In this document: positions 26,137 to 33,894 of the stretch, piece by piece
Position numbering within the stretch: position 1 is the first letter of the stretch
Layout: every line of letters starts with the position of its first letter
Origin: an uncultured Prevotella sp.
GTDB taxonomy: Bacteria > Bacteroidota > Bacteroidia > Bacteroidales > Bacteroidaceae
DNA length: 46,202 bases
Direction: 5' to 3'
NCBI GenBank assembly: GCA_934202525.1
Contig: CAKPYB010000026.1
Coordinates: forward strand, 1-46,202
The notes under the pieces: model-generated
Database searches by the model: none
Seen by the model: only the letters and a program-made list of their open reading frames with translations
Told to the model about the DNA's origin: nothing
Position numbers and translations under genes: made by a program

Positions 26137-27393
26137 TTATTTGATGTGCAAAGTCTCACTATCTATGCAGACTTTGAATTTGCCATAACTGTTGAGCAAC
26201 TCCACGGCACGCTCCAATGGCTCGCTTCTCTGGCAGAAGTAGCGGAGCTTCAAGTTTTTCAAGGCTTCGTTGTCGAAGACAACATTCACGTTGTACCATC
26301 TGCCGATGTTCTTGGTCACTTCGGCGAGGGTGGCATCGTCATAATAGATGAAACCTTGCAACCAGTAAGTATAAGTGTCCATGTTTTCTGCACTCATGGC
26401 TAGTGGGGAGTTGTCGTTGACGGTGACACCTTGTCCTGGTACGAGTTTTACGGAGCGTGAGTCCTTCTTGTCGCTTACCAATACCGAACCCGTGAGCAGG
26501 GCTACGTGGCAAGGCTCTCCCTTGTAGCAACTTACGTTCAATTCTGTTCCTAAAACCTTGGCTTCTGCTTTCTCCGTGCTGATGACGAAAGGATGTTCCT
26601 TGTCTTTGGTTACCTTGAAGTAGGCTTCTCCTTCCAGATATACTCTGCGCTCCTTGCCGCTGAACACGGCAGGGTAGGTGAGTCGGCTGCCTGCATACAT
26701 AAATACCTTGGTGCCATCAGCGAGAATGATGTTGTAGCTCTTGCCGGCAGGGATGGTGACGGTGTTTTGCTGCATCGCCACGTCTTTATCTTCCAAACCC
26801 AAGGCTTGGAGTATGCGTGAGGTGGTGGAAGTGGCTGGCTGTTGCTTGCTTTTTGGCATCACGATGCCTTCGCCCTGCAGAACTTGTGGCTTGTTTCGGC
26901 TATCCGATGAGGTGAGTATGGCTACTTGGGCAGCTGTGGAATCACGCTGAAACAGGTAGGCTGAGTTTTTCATTGCGCCAGCCTCGTCTTGATTGATGAA
27001 TACGAATTGGCGAACCACAAATAGCAGCAGTAAGGATGCCGCTATACCTATTATTATATAGAGAGGTCTGGCGATGTGTCTCTTCGGCATTTCTTCAACC
27101 ATCGCTGTCTCTTCTTTTTCTTTGGAAGACTCAGCCGTCTCTTCATCCTGGTTCTTTTCTTCGTACTTGTCGATGAATGAAGATACCTTGGCCCATTCCT
27201 CGTCAAGACTGAAAGGCAAACCTTCTTCCTCTGCTCCATGACGGGCAGCGGCTTGCTGAACATCCAGCATATCCTTGAAGTCAGACATGGCATCCCCGTC
27301 CTGCATCAAGGATGCAAGCTCTTCGTCTGTCAGTTCCTTCTTAGGCTCCAACCAGTCGAGAATGTCGTCTATTTTGTCTTTTTCTTCTTTCAT
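26137..27393 (-). CDS. FecR-type anti-sigma factor
   Basis: 418 residues. A cytoplasmic N-terminus (1-108) rich in charged residues is followed by one membrane helix at about 110-132 (PLYIIIGIAASLLLLFVV). The periplasmic part has a FecR domain (about 205-315: TVTIPAGKSYNIILADGTKVFMY then TYPAVFSG, RRVYLEGEAYFKV) and a C-terminal DUF4974 domain (about 345-415: YYDDATLAEVTKNIGRWYNV). It should hold the ECF factor until the STN domain of SusC reports ligand. It lies 84 nt after the sigma gene on the same strand. A damaged copy of its 3' region lies at 33030-33160. Confidence 0.92.
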   Translation of the reverse strand: MKEEKDKIDDILDWLEPKKELTDEELASLMQDGDAMSDFKDMLDVQQAAARHGAEEEGLPFSLDEEWAKVSSFIDKYEEKNQDEETAESSKEKEETAMVEEMPKRHIARPLYIIIGIAASLLLLFVVRQFVFINQDEAGAMKNSAYLFQRDSTAAQVAILTSSDSRNKPQVLQGEGIVMPKSKQQPATSTTSRILQALGLEDKDVAMQQNTVTIPAGKSYNIILADGTKVFMYAGSRLTYPAVFSGKERRVYLEGEAYFKVTKDKEHPFVISTEKAEAKVLGTELNVSCYKGEPCHVALLTGSVLVSDKKDSRSVKLVPGQGVTVNDNSPLAMSAENMDTYTYWLQGFIYYDDATLAEVTKNIGRWYNVNVVFDNEALKNLKLRYFCQRSEPLERAVELLNSYGKFKVCIDSETLHIK

Positions 27394-27477
27394 ATACTTA
27401 ATGTCCCTTCTATTTCTATAAATATTATCGTAATCTTCTTTGTTTTTGCACCAGAAACGGCTATCTTTTAGGATTTG

Positions 27478-27990
27478 TTAACCATCTCTTTTGTTTTTTA
27501 AAGCTGATCGCAGAGCCTTCAGTGCTTGTACGATGTGCTTTCTTACGGCACTCACGCTGATGCCGAGTTCTTCGGCTACTTCCCGGTATTTCATCTGCCG
27601 GAAGTAGCAGAGTTTGAGTATCTTTTGGGTTTGTGGAGTCAGCGTTTCGATGGTTTGGTACATCTGCCGTATGTGCTGTTCGTTTTCTTCCCAAGATCGT
27701 TCTGTCTCTTCAACGGATGTTCCGTAGAGCATGCCATAGAATTCTATGTACTTGTTCCTTGCCGTTTGTTTACGAATATAGTCGATGCATTTGTTGTGGA
27801 TGATTCTGTATAGATAACTTGGGCGTTTTTCCGGTTCGACAGCCGCTCGTTTTGTCCAAAGCTGTTCGAAAGAGTCGGCAATGATGTCACGGCACACTTC
27901 CTCATCCTTTACTAGCTGCATGGCTGCATAGTAAAGTTTAGGATAGATATCCCGGAATAGTATTTCGAAATCTTTCTTTTCGTTACTCAT
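27478..27990 (-). CDS. ECF RNA polymerase sigma factor (Bacteroides expansion type)
   Basis: 170 residues from ATG 27990 (MSNEKKDFEILFRDIYPKLY). The frame could begin 13 codons earlier, but AGAGAGAAG before 27990 and family alignment favour this start. Region 2 (about 10-80) has AADSFEQ-like sequence IIADSFEQLWTKRA; region 4 (about 110-165) has LTPQTQKILKLCYFRQMKYREVAEELGISVSAVRKHI, read here in two parts, a standard helix-turn-helix. It should direct transcription of the adjacent SusC operon when FecR is released. Its own promoter may be the TACTTTTG box at 28049-28056. Confidence 0.92.
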   Translation of the reverse strand: MSNEKKDFEILFRDIYPKLYYAAMQLVKDEEVCRDIIADSFEQLWTKRAAVEPEKRPSYLYRIIHNKCIDYIRKQTARNKYIEFYGMLYGTSVEETERSWEENEQHIRQMYQTIETLTPQTQKILKLCYFRQMKYREVAEELGISVSAVRKHIVQALKALRSALKNKRDG

Positions 27991-28048
27991 CTTGCTTCTC
28001 TCTTTTATTTTTTTACCCAAAAATAACAAATAGAATGCTATTCGGTTG

Positions 28049-28056
28049 CAAAAGTA
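28049..28056 (-). promoter_or_regulatory. Possible -7 box for the sigma-fecR transcript
   Basis: TACTTTTG on the minus strand fits TAnnTTTG. There is no good TTTG 20 nt upstream. It lies about 60 nt before the sigma start codon. Confidence 0.4.
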
Positions 28057-28077
28057 CTAAAAATAATGCAGAAAACC

Positions 28078-28107
28078 TTGCGAATTCAAAAATATTTCGT
28101 AAATTTG
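28078..28107 (+). promoter_or_regulatory. Promoter of the guanine deaminase gene
   Basis: TTG (28078-28080), 19 bases, then TAAATTTG (28100-28107). The ATG is 51 nt downstream. Confidence 0.6.
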
Positions 28108-28158
28108 TAGCCCCCAATTGAAAAGAAGGGGGTATTATTAATCTAAAAATATTAAACA

Positions 28159-28626
28159 ATGACAAAGGAAGAATTGATGCATAGAGCCATTGAGCTCTCA
28201 AAGAATAGCGTGAAAACGGGTGGCGGACCATTTGGTGCTGTGATTGCCAAGGATGGTATCATCATCGCTGAGGCTTCCAACAGTGTAACCATCGATCTCG
28301 ACCCTACGGCTCATGCCGAAGTGAACTGCATCCGGCAGGCTACCCGCAAGCTGAAGACCTTCAATCTGGAAGGTTGCGAGATCTATACCTCCTGCGAGCC
28401 TTGTCCGATGTGCCTGGGTGCAATCTATTGGGCACATCTTGACCGTATCTATTATGCCAACGACCGAAAGGATGCGGCAAAGATAGGTTTCGATGATGAG
28501 TTTATCTACGAGGAGATAGACCGCAAGATAGAAGACCGCCACAAACCGATGATTGCCCTGATGCGCGATGAGGCGCTCGGTGCCTTCCGCATGTGGGAGG
28601 AAAATGCGGAAAAGACGGAGTATTAA
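28159..28626 (+). CDS. guaD: Guanine deaminase (cytidine-deaminase fold)
   Basis: 155 residues, the same size as Bacillus GuaD. It deaminates guanine to xanthine. Zinc ligands and catalytic glutamate are visible: H52 and E54 in TAHAEVNCIRQA, C82 and C85 in CEPCPMCLGAIYWA. The tail GFDDEFIYEEIDRK and the very C-terminal EKTEY match the GuaD domain-swapped end, which distinguishes it from tRNA adenosine deaminase TadA. A terminator follows at 28644-28684, but the next gene is a xanthine-type permease and xpt lies 5 kb away, supporting a purine-salvage role. Confidence 0.88.
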   Translation: MTKEELMHRAIELSKNSVKTGGGPFGAVIAKDGIIIAEASNSVTIDLDPTAHAEVNCIRQATRKLKTFNLEGCEIYTSCEPCPMCLGAIYWAHLDRIYYANDRKDAAKIGFDDEFIYEEIDRKIEDRHKPMIALMRDEALGAFRMWEENAEKTEY

Positions 28627-28643
28627 TGAGATAAGATAAAAAG

Positions 28644-28684
28644 GGAAGGTTGCACGGAATATGAACTGCAGCCTTCCTTTTTTT
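28644..28684 (+). terminator. Intrinsic terminator after guaD
   Basis: GGAAGGTTGCA (28644-28654) pairs with TGCAGCCTTCC (28667-28677) with one G-T pair, followed by seven T. Confidence 0.85.
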
Positions 28685-28833
28685 CGTAGATTCTTCTTGT
28701 ATTCTATCATGCGGGATAGAGAAAAATGGAGAAAAGGAACGATTTCTCAGATTTTCTTTGTAATTTTGTCGCCAAATTCAGAAAAGACACTGAATTGATG
28801 GACAATGGAAATTCTCTAATTATTATAACGACA

Positions 28834-30141
28834 ATGGAACAGTCAATAGAAAATCTCTACAAATTAGACGGCAGAGTGCCCGTAGGTAAAGCACTCCCAT
28901 TTGGTCTTCAGCATGTGTTGGCGATGTTCGTCAGCAATATTGCGCCAATCATGATTCTCGCTGGTGCGATAGGATTGGATAGTTCGGTGAGCGCCGTGCT
29001 TATCCAGAACTGTATGGTCATCGCCGGTATCGGTACCTTGGTGCAGCTTTATCCGGTATGGCGCATAGGTTCACGCCTTCCTATCGTGATGGGTATCTCC
29101 TTCACTTTCCTCTCGCTTGCCATCGCCATTGCCGGTGCTCATGGTATGGGTACTTTGATAGGCGCTGTCATCATTGGTGGTCTGGTAGAAGGAACACTCG
29201 GACTTTTCGCCAAGTATTGGATTAAGCTCATTCCGCCTGTAGTAGCCGCTACCGTGGTAACAGCCATCGGTTTCTCGCTTCTTCCTGTAGGTGCCAACTC
29301 TTTTGCGGGTGGTCAGGGTGCTGCCGATTTCGGTAGCATGAACAACTGGGTTGTGGGTTCTGTCACTTTGCTGGCTTGTCTGCTTTGTCAGATTTTCGCC
29401 AAGGGTTTCTTGCGTTCTCTTTCTGTGCTCGTAGGACTTTTGGTAGGTTATATCCTGGCTCTGTTTATGGGAATGATAGATTTCAGCGGACTTTCAGGTC
29501 TCTCTATCGTAGCTTTGCCAAAACTTCTGCCTTTTACTCCTGAGTTTAATATCGGTGCTATTTTATCAGTTGTAGCTGTATATCTGGTTTCTGCCACAGA
29601 GACCATTGGTGATACTTCTGCGCTCTGCAACAGTGCGTTGAAGCGTGATCCTAAGACCAAGGAGATGGGAGCGGCAGTCTGCTGCGATGGTTTCGTCAGT
29701 TCAGTTTCCGGTCTTTTCGGTTGTACTCCAATCACTTCTTTCAGCCAGAACGTAGGTTTGGCAGCGATGTCGGGAGTAGTGAACCGCTTTACCATTGCCA
29801 TGGGTGCCATCATCATGATTATCGGTGGTATCTTCCCAGCTATCGGTTATGTATTGACTACGATTCCTCAGGCTGTATTGGGTGGCTGTACCATCATGAT
29901 GTTCGGTAGCATCCTCTTTGCCGGTTTCGGCATGATGGCGCGTACCGGCTTCTCTCAGCGCAACATGGTCATCGTGAGTCTTTCGCTCAGCGTAGGTCTC
30001 GGATTCACATCTGCAACAGGTATGTTCAACATCTTCCCAGAGATTGTGCGCACCGTTTTTGCAGATAACTGTGTAGCCGTAGTCTTCCTGCTCGCCGTTA
30101 TCCTGAACCTCGTATTGCCGAAGAACTTGGATAAGGCATAA
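28834..30141 (+). CDS. NCS2 family xanthine/uracil-type permease
   Basis: 435 residues from ATG 28834. The frame is open from 28726, but the segment before residue 37 is not family-like and overlaps a probable -7 box (TAATTTTG, 28761-28768). About 14 hydrophobic segments are visible. Family motifs: PFGLQHVLAMF near the start, the TM3 serine-rich stretch, ATETIGDTSALCNSA in TM8, and SFSQNVGLAAMSGVVNR, the NCS2 signature. It should import xanthine or a related purine with protons or sodium. Its position beside guaD favours xanthine over uracil; this is inference. A strong terminator follows. Confidence 0.88.
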   Translation: MEQSIENLYKLDGRVPVGKALPFGLQHVLAMFVSNIAPIMILAGAIGLDSSVSAVLIQNCMVIAGIGTLVQLYPVWRIGSRLPIVMGISFTFLSLAIAIAGAHGMGTLIGAVIIGGLVEGTLGLFAKYWIKLIPPVVAATVVTAIGFSLLPVGANSFAGGQGAADFGSMNNWVVGSVTLLACLLCQIFAKGFLRSLSVLVGLLVGYILALFMGMIDFSGLSGLSIVALPKLLPFTPEFNIGAILSVVAVYLVSATETIGDTSALCNSALKRDPKTKEMGAAVCCDGFVSSVSGLFGCTPITSFSQNVGLAAMSGVVNRFTIAMGAIIMIIGGIFPAIGYVLTTIPQAVLGGCTIMMFGSILFAGFGMMARTGFSQRNMVIVSLSLSVGLGFTSATGMFNIFPEIVRTVFADNCVAVVFLLAVILNLVLPKNLDKA

Positions 30142-30163
30142 GGAATCAAAGATATTTATAGAT

Positions 30164-30207
30164 AAAAAGGTGCAACTCACAAGTAAGAAAGTGAGTTGCA
30201 CCTTTTT
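30164..30207. terminator. Bidirectional terminator between permease and esterase genes
   Basis: A perfect 17-bp inverted repeat (30164-30180 and 30191-30207, core AAGGTGCAACTCAC) with 10-nt loop. T-runs occur on both strands and the flanking genes converge. Confidence 0.88.
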
Positions 30208-30242
30208 TGCTATAAACTGTTAACTATAAACTATTAACTAAA

Positions 30243-31229
30243 TCACTGTCCTCCCAGTCTTTCGAAGAAGGTAATGATTTCTTCGAAGGTCTTGAATTCA
30301 TCGCTGCCGTATTCTATGGTTGTACCCATGAAACCATCGCATGGGCGAGGGTCGATGAAGTAATCGCCGTAGAGCAGGTTCTTCTGGTTGCAGAAGATGA
30401 TGTGGTTGTAGGCTGGGGTAGAGAGATATTCCTCCACCCAGGTCTGTACCTTCGCCATGTATTCATGGTCGTTGGTTGGCGCTTGGGCTACGATGTATAC
30501 ATTATAATGTTCTATCAGCATCTCGTAAGCCTTGTGCATCGAGCTGGTAGCCTTCATGTAACTGTCGTGCAGGGCATCGAAGTCGATGTATACGATAGGG
30601 CGCTCCTTGCCGTTCTGCTTGTCATCAATCCAGCGGATTACCGGACAGAGATAGTGGAATGCTACCTTGTCGATGAGGCGGTGCTCGCCATGGAATGGGA
30701 TGGCGAGCGGATAGTGCTCATGGAAGAGGTCGAAGGTATGGACCAGCGGATCAGCATCGCCGAAGAGACCGTAAACACGTTGCTGCTCCTCGGGAGTAAT
30801 GTCCTGGAAGCAACGCTCGGTAAAGTCACGGTATTCCTTGATGAGGCCTTTGTTAACCATCAGTTCGTTCACTCCGTCCTTTCTCGGGTTCTGGAATTCC
30901 TGCTTGCCGGTCATGCTGCTCATTGTATCGCCCATCTCGAAGGCAGGGTTTACGAGGATGCGGTCGAATCCTTTCAGCAGTTCGGTATACATGCCTCCCA
31001 TCGAGGTACCGATGATGAGGTCAGGCTTCTCTGTCTCCGCCATCTTCTGCAGCATCTCTATGCCCTCTTCCGGATGTACCGGGATGTCTTCAGCCACGAG
31101 GGTGGCATTCGGCATCAGTTCCTGCAACATCTTTACGGTGCCGCTCTGTGCAGAAGAGAGGAAACCGTGAACATACATGATTTTCTTGCCCGCCATGAGG
31201 TCGGGGAATTGCTTGATATATGGATTCAT
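30243..31229 (-). CDS. YqiA-like esterase fused to a HAD 5'-nucleotidase-like domain
   Basis: 328 residues in two parts. Residues 1-203 are a YqiA/YcfP-type alpha/beta hydrolase: MYVHGFLSS, nucleophile S76 in GTSMGG, D158 in FGDADPLV and H183 in GEHRL form the triad. Residues 211-328 resemble a 5'(3')-nucleotidase of the HAD fold: DFD at 216-218 (motif I DxD), VYIVAQAP where motif II sits, K283 and GDYFIDPRP (D289, D293). Motif I continues ALHDS rather than the usual DGVL, and motif II lacks a clear T/S, so phosphatase activity is uncertain. No signal peptide; cytoplasmic. The upstream region is shared with the helicase gene. Confidence 0.8.
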   Translation of the reverse strand: MNPYIKQFPDLMAGKKIMYVHGFLSSAQSGTVKMLQELMPNATLVAEDIPVHPEEGIEMLQKMAETEKPDLIIGTSMGGMYTELLKGFDRILVNPAFEMGDTMSSMTGKQEFQNPRKDGVNELMVNKGLIKEYRDFTERCFQDITPEEQQRVYGLFGDADPLVHTFDLFHEHYPLAIPFHGEHRLIDKVAFHYLCPVIRWIDDKQNGKERPIVYIDFDALHDSYMKATSSMHKAYEMLIEHYNVYIVAQAPTNDHEYMAKVQTWVEEYLSTPAYNHIIFCNQKNLLYGDYFIDPRPCDGFMGTTIEYGSDEFKTFEEIITFFERLGGQ

Positions 31230-31286
31230 ATTCTTATAGTTTAATGTACTGCTATTTCCTTAAGCGATTTGTACTAAGTTTGTGGT

Positions 31287-31349
31287 GCAAAGATACTAAA
31301 ATTATAAATACGCATATAATAAAGGTATTTATAATTATTGATAATTAAC
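31287..31349 (-). promoter_or_regulatory. Promoter and upstream dyad, copy of the element at 12691-12753
   Basis: TATCTTTG (31288-31295, minus) is a -7 box without a matching -33 TTTG. The dyad TAATTAT-TG-ATAATTA lies at 31332-31347. The leader to the esterase/HAD start is about 55 nt. Confidence 0.65.
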
Positions 31350-31363
31350 CATTGGAGGTCATT

Positions 31364-31404
31364 AAAAAAAGAGAACCACCCATCGCTGGCAGTCCTCTTT
31401 CATT
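31364..31404 (-). terminator. Terminator of the second AAA ATPase gene
   Basis: Minus strand AAAGAGGACTGCC pairs imperfectly with GGTGGTTCTCTTT and runs into seven T (31364-31370). It is homologous to the hairpin at 14186-14216 (26 of 30 bases). Confidence 0.7.
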
Positions 31405-31415
31405 TTTCTTCTATT

Positions 31416-32873
31416 TTATCGTTGAAATAATTGCTCAAGAGTTATCAGGTGATTGATGATGCTTGCATGCATATTGGAACTAAGCCCCATTGTTGTCACC
31501 AAAACAGTTTGTATTGAGCGAGTCTTGTTATGCATCTTGCTATTTGCGAAAGCGTCTATCTTGTGACGTATATTCTCCTCGACATCTTGTGTGACAGTAA
31601 AATTACCTGTTGAAAATTTCATTTCGCAGAGATAATCTGTTTGAGTACTTTTACTCTCCATGACTAAATCTATTTGAGCACCTTTTCCGTCTTCAGCTTT
31701 CCCACACCAACTGTAGTTCCTTTCAACCGAATGGATACGTAGAGTGTCTTGTATGTTTTGCAGATGCTCTATGCTCAAAAGTTCAAACGTATCTCCAGCC
31801 CATGTGTAGAATGTGGCTGTCCCATGGATAGCGTTCCATCCTCCTTGTTTGACTTGTTTGCCATGAACAAATCTCAGATAGAATAGAGAAAAGAAATCTT
31901 TTAGCTGATATACGGTTTCGACTCTTTCCTTTCCATAGCGGGGATACTCTCTCGTAATTCCTGATTCTCTAAGGTTGTCAAGTAGCTTTGTCAGGGTACC
32001 TCCAGTTTTGATACCTGTAGCCTTGGAAAGCTCTGATTGTGTCATTCCATAGAACTTACTGCCAATAGCTTTGACGATGTCGACGTATTTTTCTTTGCTG
32101 GAATAAAGTCCTGTATAAACATCTTTGAATTCCTGATGAATTAATTCGTCTGCAAAGAATATGCTGTCTATGTTGTCTGTCATTGTTCTGTCGTTGCGGA
32201 GCTTATCCAGATAATAGGGTATTCCACCTATAGCCATATAACTCACGCACATTTCATAGCGTGAGAGATGAAAACCATTTTTCTTGTAGTACTTTTCGCA
32301 TTCAGCTAGAGTGAAAGGGAATAGTTTGATGGTTTCCGTGAGTCTTCCATGCAGACCTCCATAGTCATGTATCACATTATCAAGCATCCAACTTGTAGCC
32401 GATCCACAGACAATGAGTATAATATTTCGTTCACTGTCTGCCCATGAATTCCAAAAATATCCCAGTTCTGCTATCATTTCCGATGATTGCGGTCCTGCAA
32501 GCCATGGAAGTTCATCGATAAAGATGATTTTCCTTCTGTTTCTTTTTCCTTCCAGAACTTTTCTCAAAAGTAAAAATGCCTCTCTCCAACAAGTGGGTTT
32601 CGACTCCTTTGTCGATAATCCTGCAATCACTAGCGAATCATAGAAATGCGCAAGTTGAAGTTGACGGTAAGACTCATAGTCCTTGTCTCCGTCTTTAATA
32701 TAAGTACCTACTGCTTTGAAGAGAATCTTCTTTCCAAAGCATTCGCTTACGAGATAAGATTTGCCTACTCTTCGACGGCCATAAATGGCTACAAGTTCAG
32801 ATTTCTTTGACTTGTATATTCTATCGAGTATATTTATCTCTTTATTTCTTCCTATGATATTTGCGTAACTCAT
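31416..32873 (-). CDS. AAA ATPase (archaeal-ATPase type) with nuclease-like C-terminus
   Basis: 485 residues. The PF01637-like ATPase domain has Walker A GRRRVGKS (32-39), Walker B KIIFIDELPWL near 115 and sensor-like CGSATSWM. A winged-helix segment with MTQSELSKATGIKTGGTLTK lies near 280. The C-terminal third has DUF234-like sequence and a PD-(D/E)XK-like pattern, AQIDLVMES then YLCEMKFS. This family is multicopy in Bacteroidota; its function is not established, and transposon-like spread has been suggested. It has its own promoter (32901-32932) and terminator, so it forms a one-gene unit. Confidence 0.88.
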   Translation of the reverse strand: MSYANIIGRNKEINILDRIYKSKKSELVAIYGRRRVGKSYLVSECFGKKILFKAVGTYIKDGDKDYESYRQLQLAHFYDSLVIAGLSTKESKPTCWREAFLLLRKVLEGKRNRRKIIFIDELPWLAGPQSSEMIAELGYFWNSWADSERNIILIVCGSATSWMLDNVIHDYGGLHGRLTETIKLFPFTLAECEKYYKKNGFHLSRYEMCVSYMAIGGIPYYLDKLRNDRTMTDNIDSIFFADELIHQEFKDVYTGLYSSKEKYVDIVKAIGSKFYGMTQSELSKATGIKTGGTLTKLLDNLRESGITREYPRYGKERVETVYQLKDFFSLFYLRFVHGKQVKQGGWNAIHGTATFYTWAGDTFELLSIEHLQNIQDTLRIHSVERNYSWCGKAEDGKGAQIDLVMESKSTQTDYLCEMKFSTGNFTVTQDVEENIRHKIDAFANSKMHNKTRSIQTVLVTTMGLSSNMHASIINHLITLEQLFQR

Positions 32874-32900
32874 TGTAAGATAGTTTTATAATGTTGGTTG

Positions 32901-32932
32901 CAAAGATACGTTTTTTTTAGGATAACACCAAG
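32901..32932 (-). promoter_or_regulatory. Promoter of the second AAA ATPase gene
   Basis: CTTG (32929-32932), 20 bases, TATCTTTG (32901-32908) on the minus strand; the ATG is 28 nt downstream. Confidence 0.65.
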
Positions 32933-32941
32933 AAAACTACT

Positions 32942-32992
32942 TAGAAAATCAGCGAAAACGATTGAATTTTCTTGCTTTTCGCTGATTTTCTA
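32942..32992. repeat. Perfect 17-bp inverted repeat next to the fecR remnant
   Basis: Arms 32942-32958 and 32976-32992 (core AGAAAATCAGCGAAAA) with 17-nt loop. No strong T-run follows on either strand. It may be the worn terminator of the lost fecR-like gene, or an operator. Confidence 0.6.
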
Positions 32993-33029
32993 GAAAAGAA
33001 TAACACTTTTCTTATAGGTTTTGCTTTTC

Positions 33030-33160
33030 TCGGCGAGGGTGGCATCGTCATAATAGATGAAACCTTGCAACCAGTAGGTATAAGTGTCCATGTTTTCTGC
33101 GCTCATGACGAGAGGAGAGTTCTCGTTGACCGTGACTCCTTGCTCTTGCACGATGATTTC
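33030..33160 (-). pseudogene. Remnant of a fecR anti-sigma gene
   Basis: The minus strand reads in one frame through QGVTVNENSPLVMSAENMDT and then YTYWLQGFIYYDDATLA, nearly the same as the DUF4974 start in the complete FecR at 26137-27393 (QGVTVNDNSPLAMSAENMDT). The DNA matches 26321-26445 closely for about 125 bp and then stops abruptly on both sides. The rest of the gene, and any sigma or SusC partner, is missing. It is about 43 codons and has no start. The stretch between 32874 and 33277 otherwise holds only promoters and an inverted repeat. Confidence 0.85.
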
Positions 33161-33236
33161 TGCTCCAAAATCACGCTAAATTGCAGACAAAACAAAATTA
33201 TTGGGCGATAAACTTTCTTGTTTGCGAAAAAAGTAG

Positions 33237-33244
33237 TAATTTTG
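33237..33244 (+). promoter_or_regulatory. -7 box of xpt
   Basis: TAATTTTG fits TAnnTTTG; the -33 region has only TTTC. The ATG is 33 nt downstream. Confidence 0.5.
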
Positions 33245-33276
33245 CACCCAATAACCATATTAAAGTTCAAGTCATA

Positions 33277-33843
33277 ATGGATTTACTGAAAGAAAGAATT
33301 ATGCAGGAGGGCAGATGCTTTCCTGGTGGAATCTTAAAAGTAGACAGCTTTGTAAACCATCAGATGGACCCTATTCTGATGATGGACTTAGCTAAGGAAT
33401 TCGTGCGCCTTTTCAAGGACATCAAGTACAACAAGATTATTACTATCGAGGCTTCGGGCATCGCGCCTGCCATCATGGTAGGTTATCTGACCAATCTTCC
33501 TGTTGTATTTGTGAAGAAAAAGCAGCCTAAGACTATGGAGGGTATGATTACCTCTGTGGTTCACTCTTTTACAAAGGACCGCGATTATACGGTTTGTGTG
33601 AGCAACAGTTATCTTACTCCTGAGGACCATGTTATCTTTATCGATGACTTCCTTGCCAATGGTAATGCGTCTAAGGGTGTGATGGACCTTTGCGAGAAGG
33701 CTGGTGCCAAGATTGAGGCGATGGGTTTCATCATCGAGAAGGCTTTCCAGCATGGTGGTGACTTCCTGCGCAAGGAGGGAATCCGTTATGAGGCGCTCGC
33801 TACCGTAGAGAGCCTGGATGATTGCAAGATTGTCTTGAAGTAA
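33277..33843 (+). CDS. xpt: Xanthine phosphoribosyltransferase
   Basis: 188 residues from ATG 33277; the frame is open further upstream, but family members begin [12 protein letters not shown] and the -7 box at 33237-33244 excludes an earlier start. It makes XMP from xanthine and PRPP. The sequence follows Bacillus Xpt closely: [25 protein letters not shown], and the PRPP-binding motif [12 protein letters not shown] at 121-132. It works with guaD and the NCS2 permease at 28-30 kb. No purine riboswitch is visible upstream. A terminator follows immediately. Confidence 0.94.
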   Translation: MDLLKERIMQEGRCFPGGILKVDSFVNHQMDPILMMDLAKEFVRLFKDIKYNKIITIEASGIAPAIMVGYLTNLPVVFVKKKQPKTMEGMITSVVHSFTKDRDYTVCVSNSYLTPEDHVIFIDDFLANGNASKGVMDLCEKAGAKIEAMGFIIEKAFQHGGDFLRKEGIRYEALATVESLDDCKIVLK

Positions 33844-33863
33844 AACATCTTATTATATATATT

Positions 33864-33893
33864 AAAAGCCGCCTGTAATAGGGCGGCTTTTTT
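33864..33893. terminator. Terminator between xpt and the SGNH gene
   Basis: AAAGCCGCC (33865-33873) pairs with GGCGGCTTT (33882-33890), then TTT; the A-rich left side suggests function on both strands. Confidence 0.85.
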
Positions 33894-33894
33894 C

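Noticed and set aside
28726..28833. N-terminal extension of the xanthine permease
   Set aside because: It contains a probable -7 box and is not similar to NCS2 N-termini, which begin at about MEQSIENLYK.
32942..32992. Terminal inverted repeat of an insertion sequence
   Set aside because: The arms are only 17 nt apart and enclose nothing; there is no transposase gene or target duplication.
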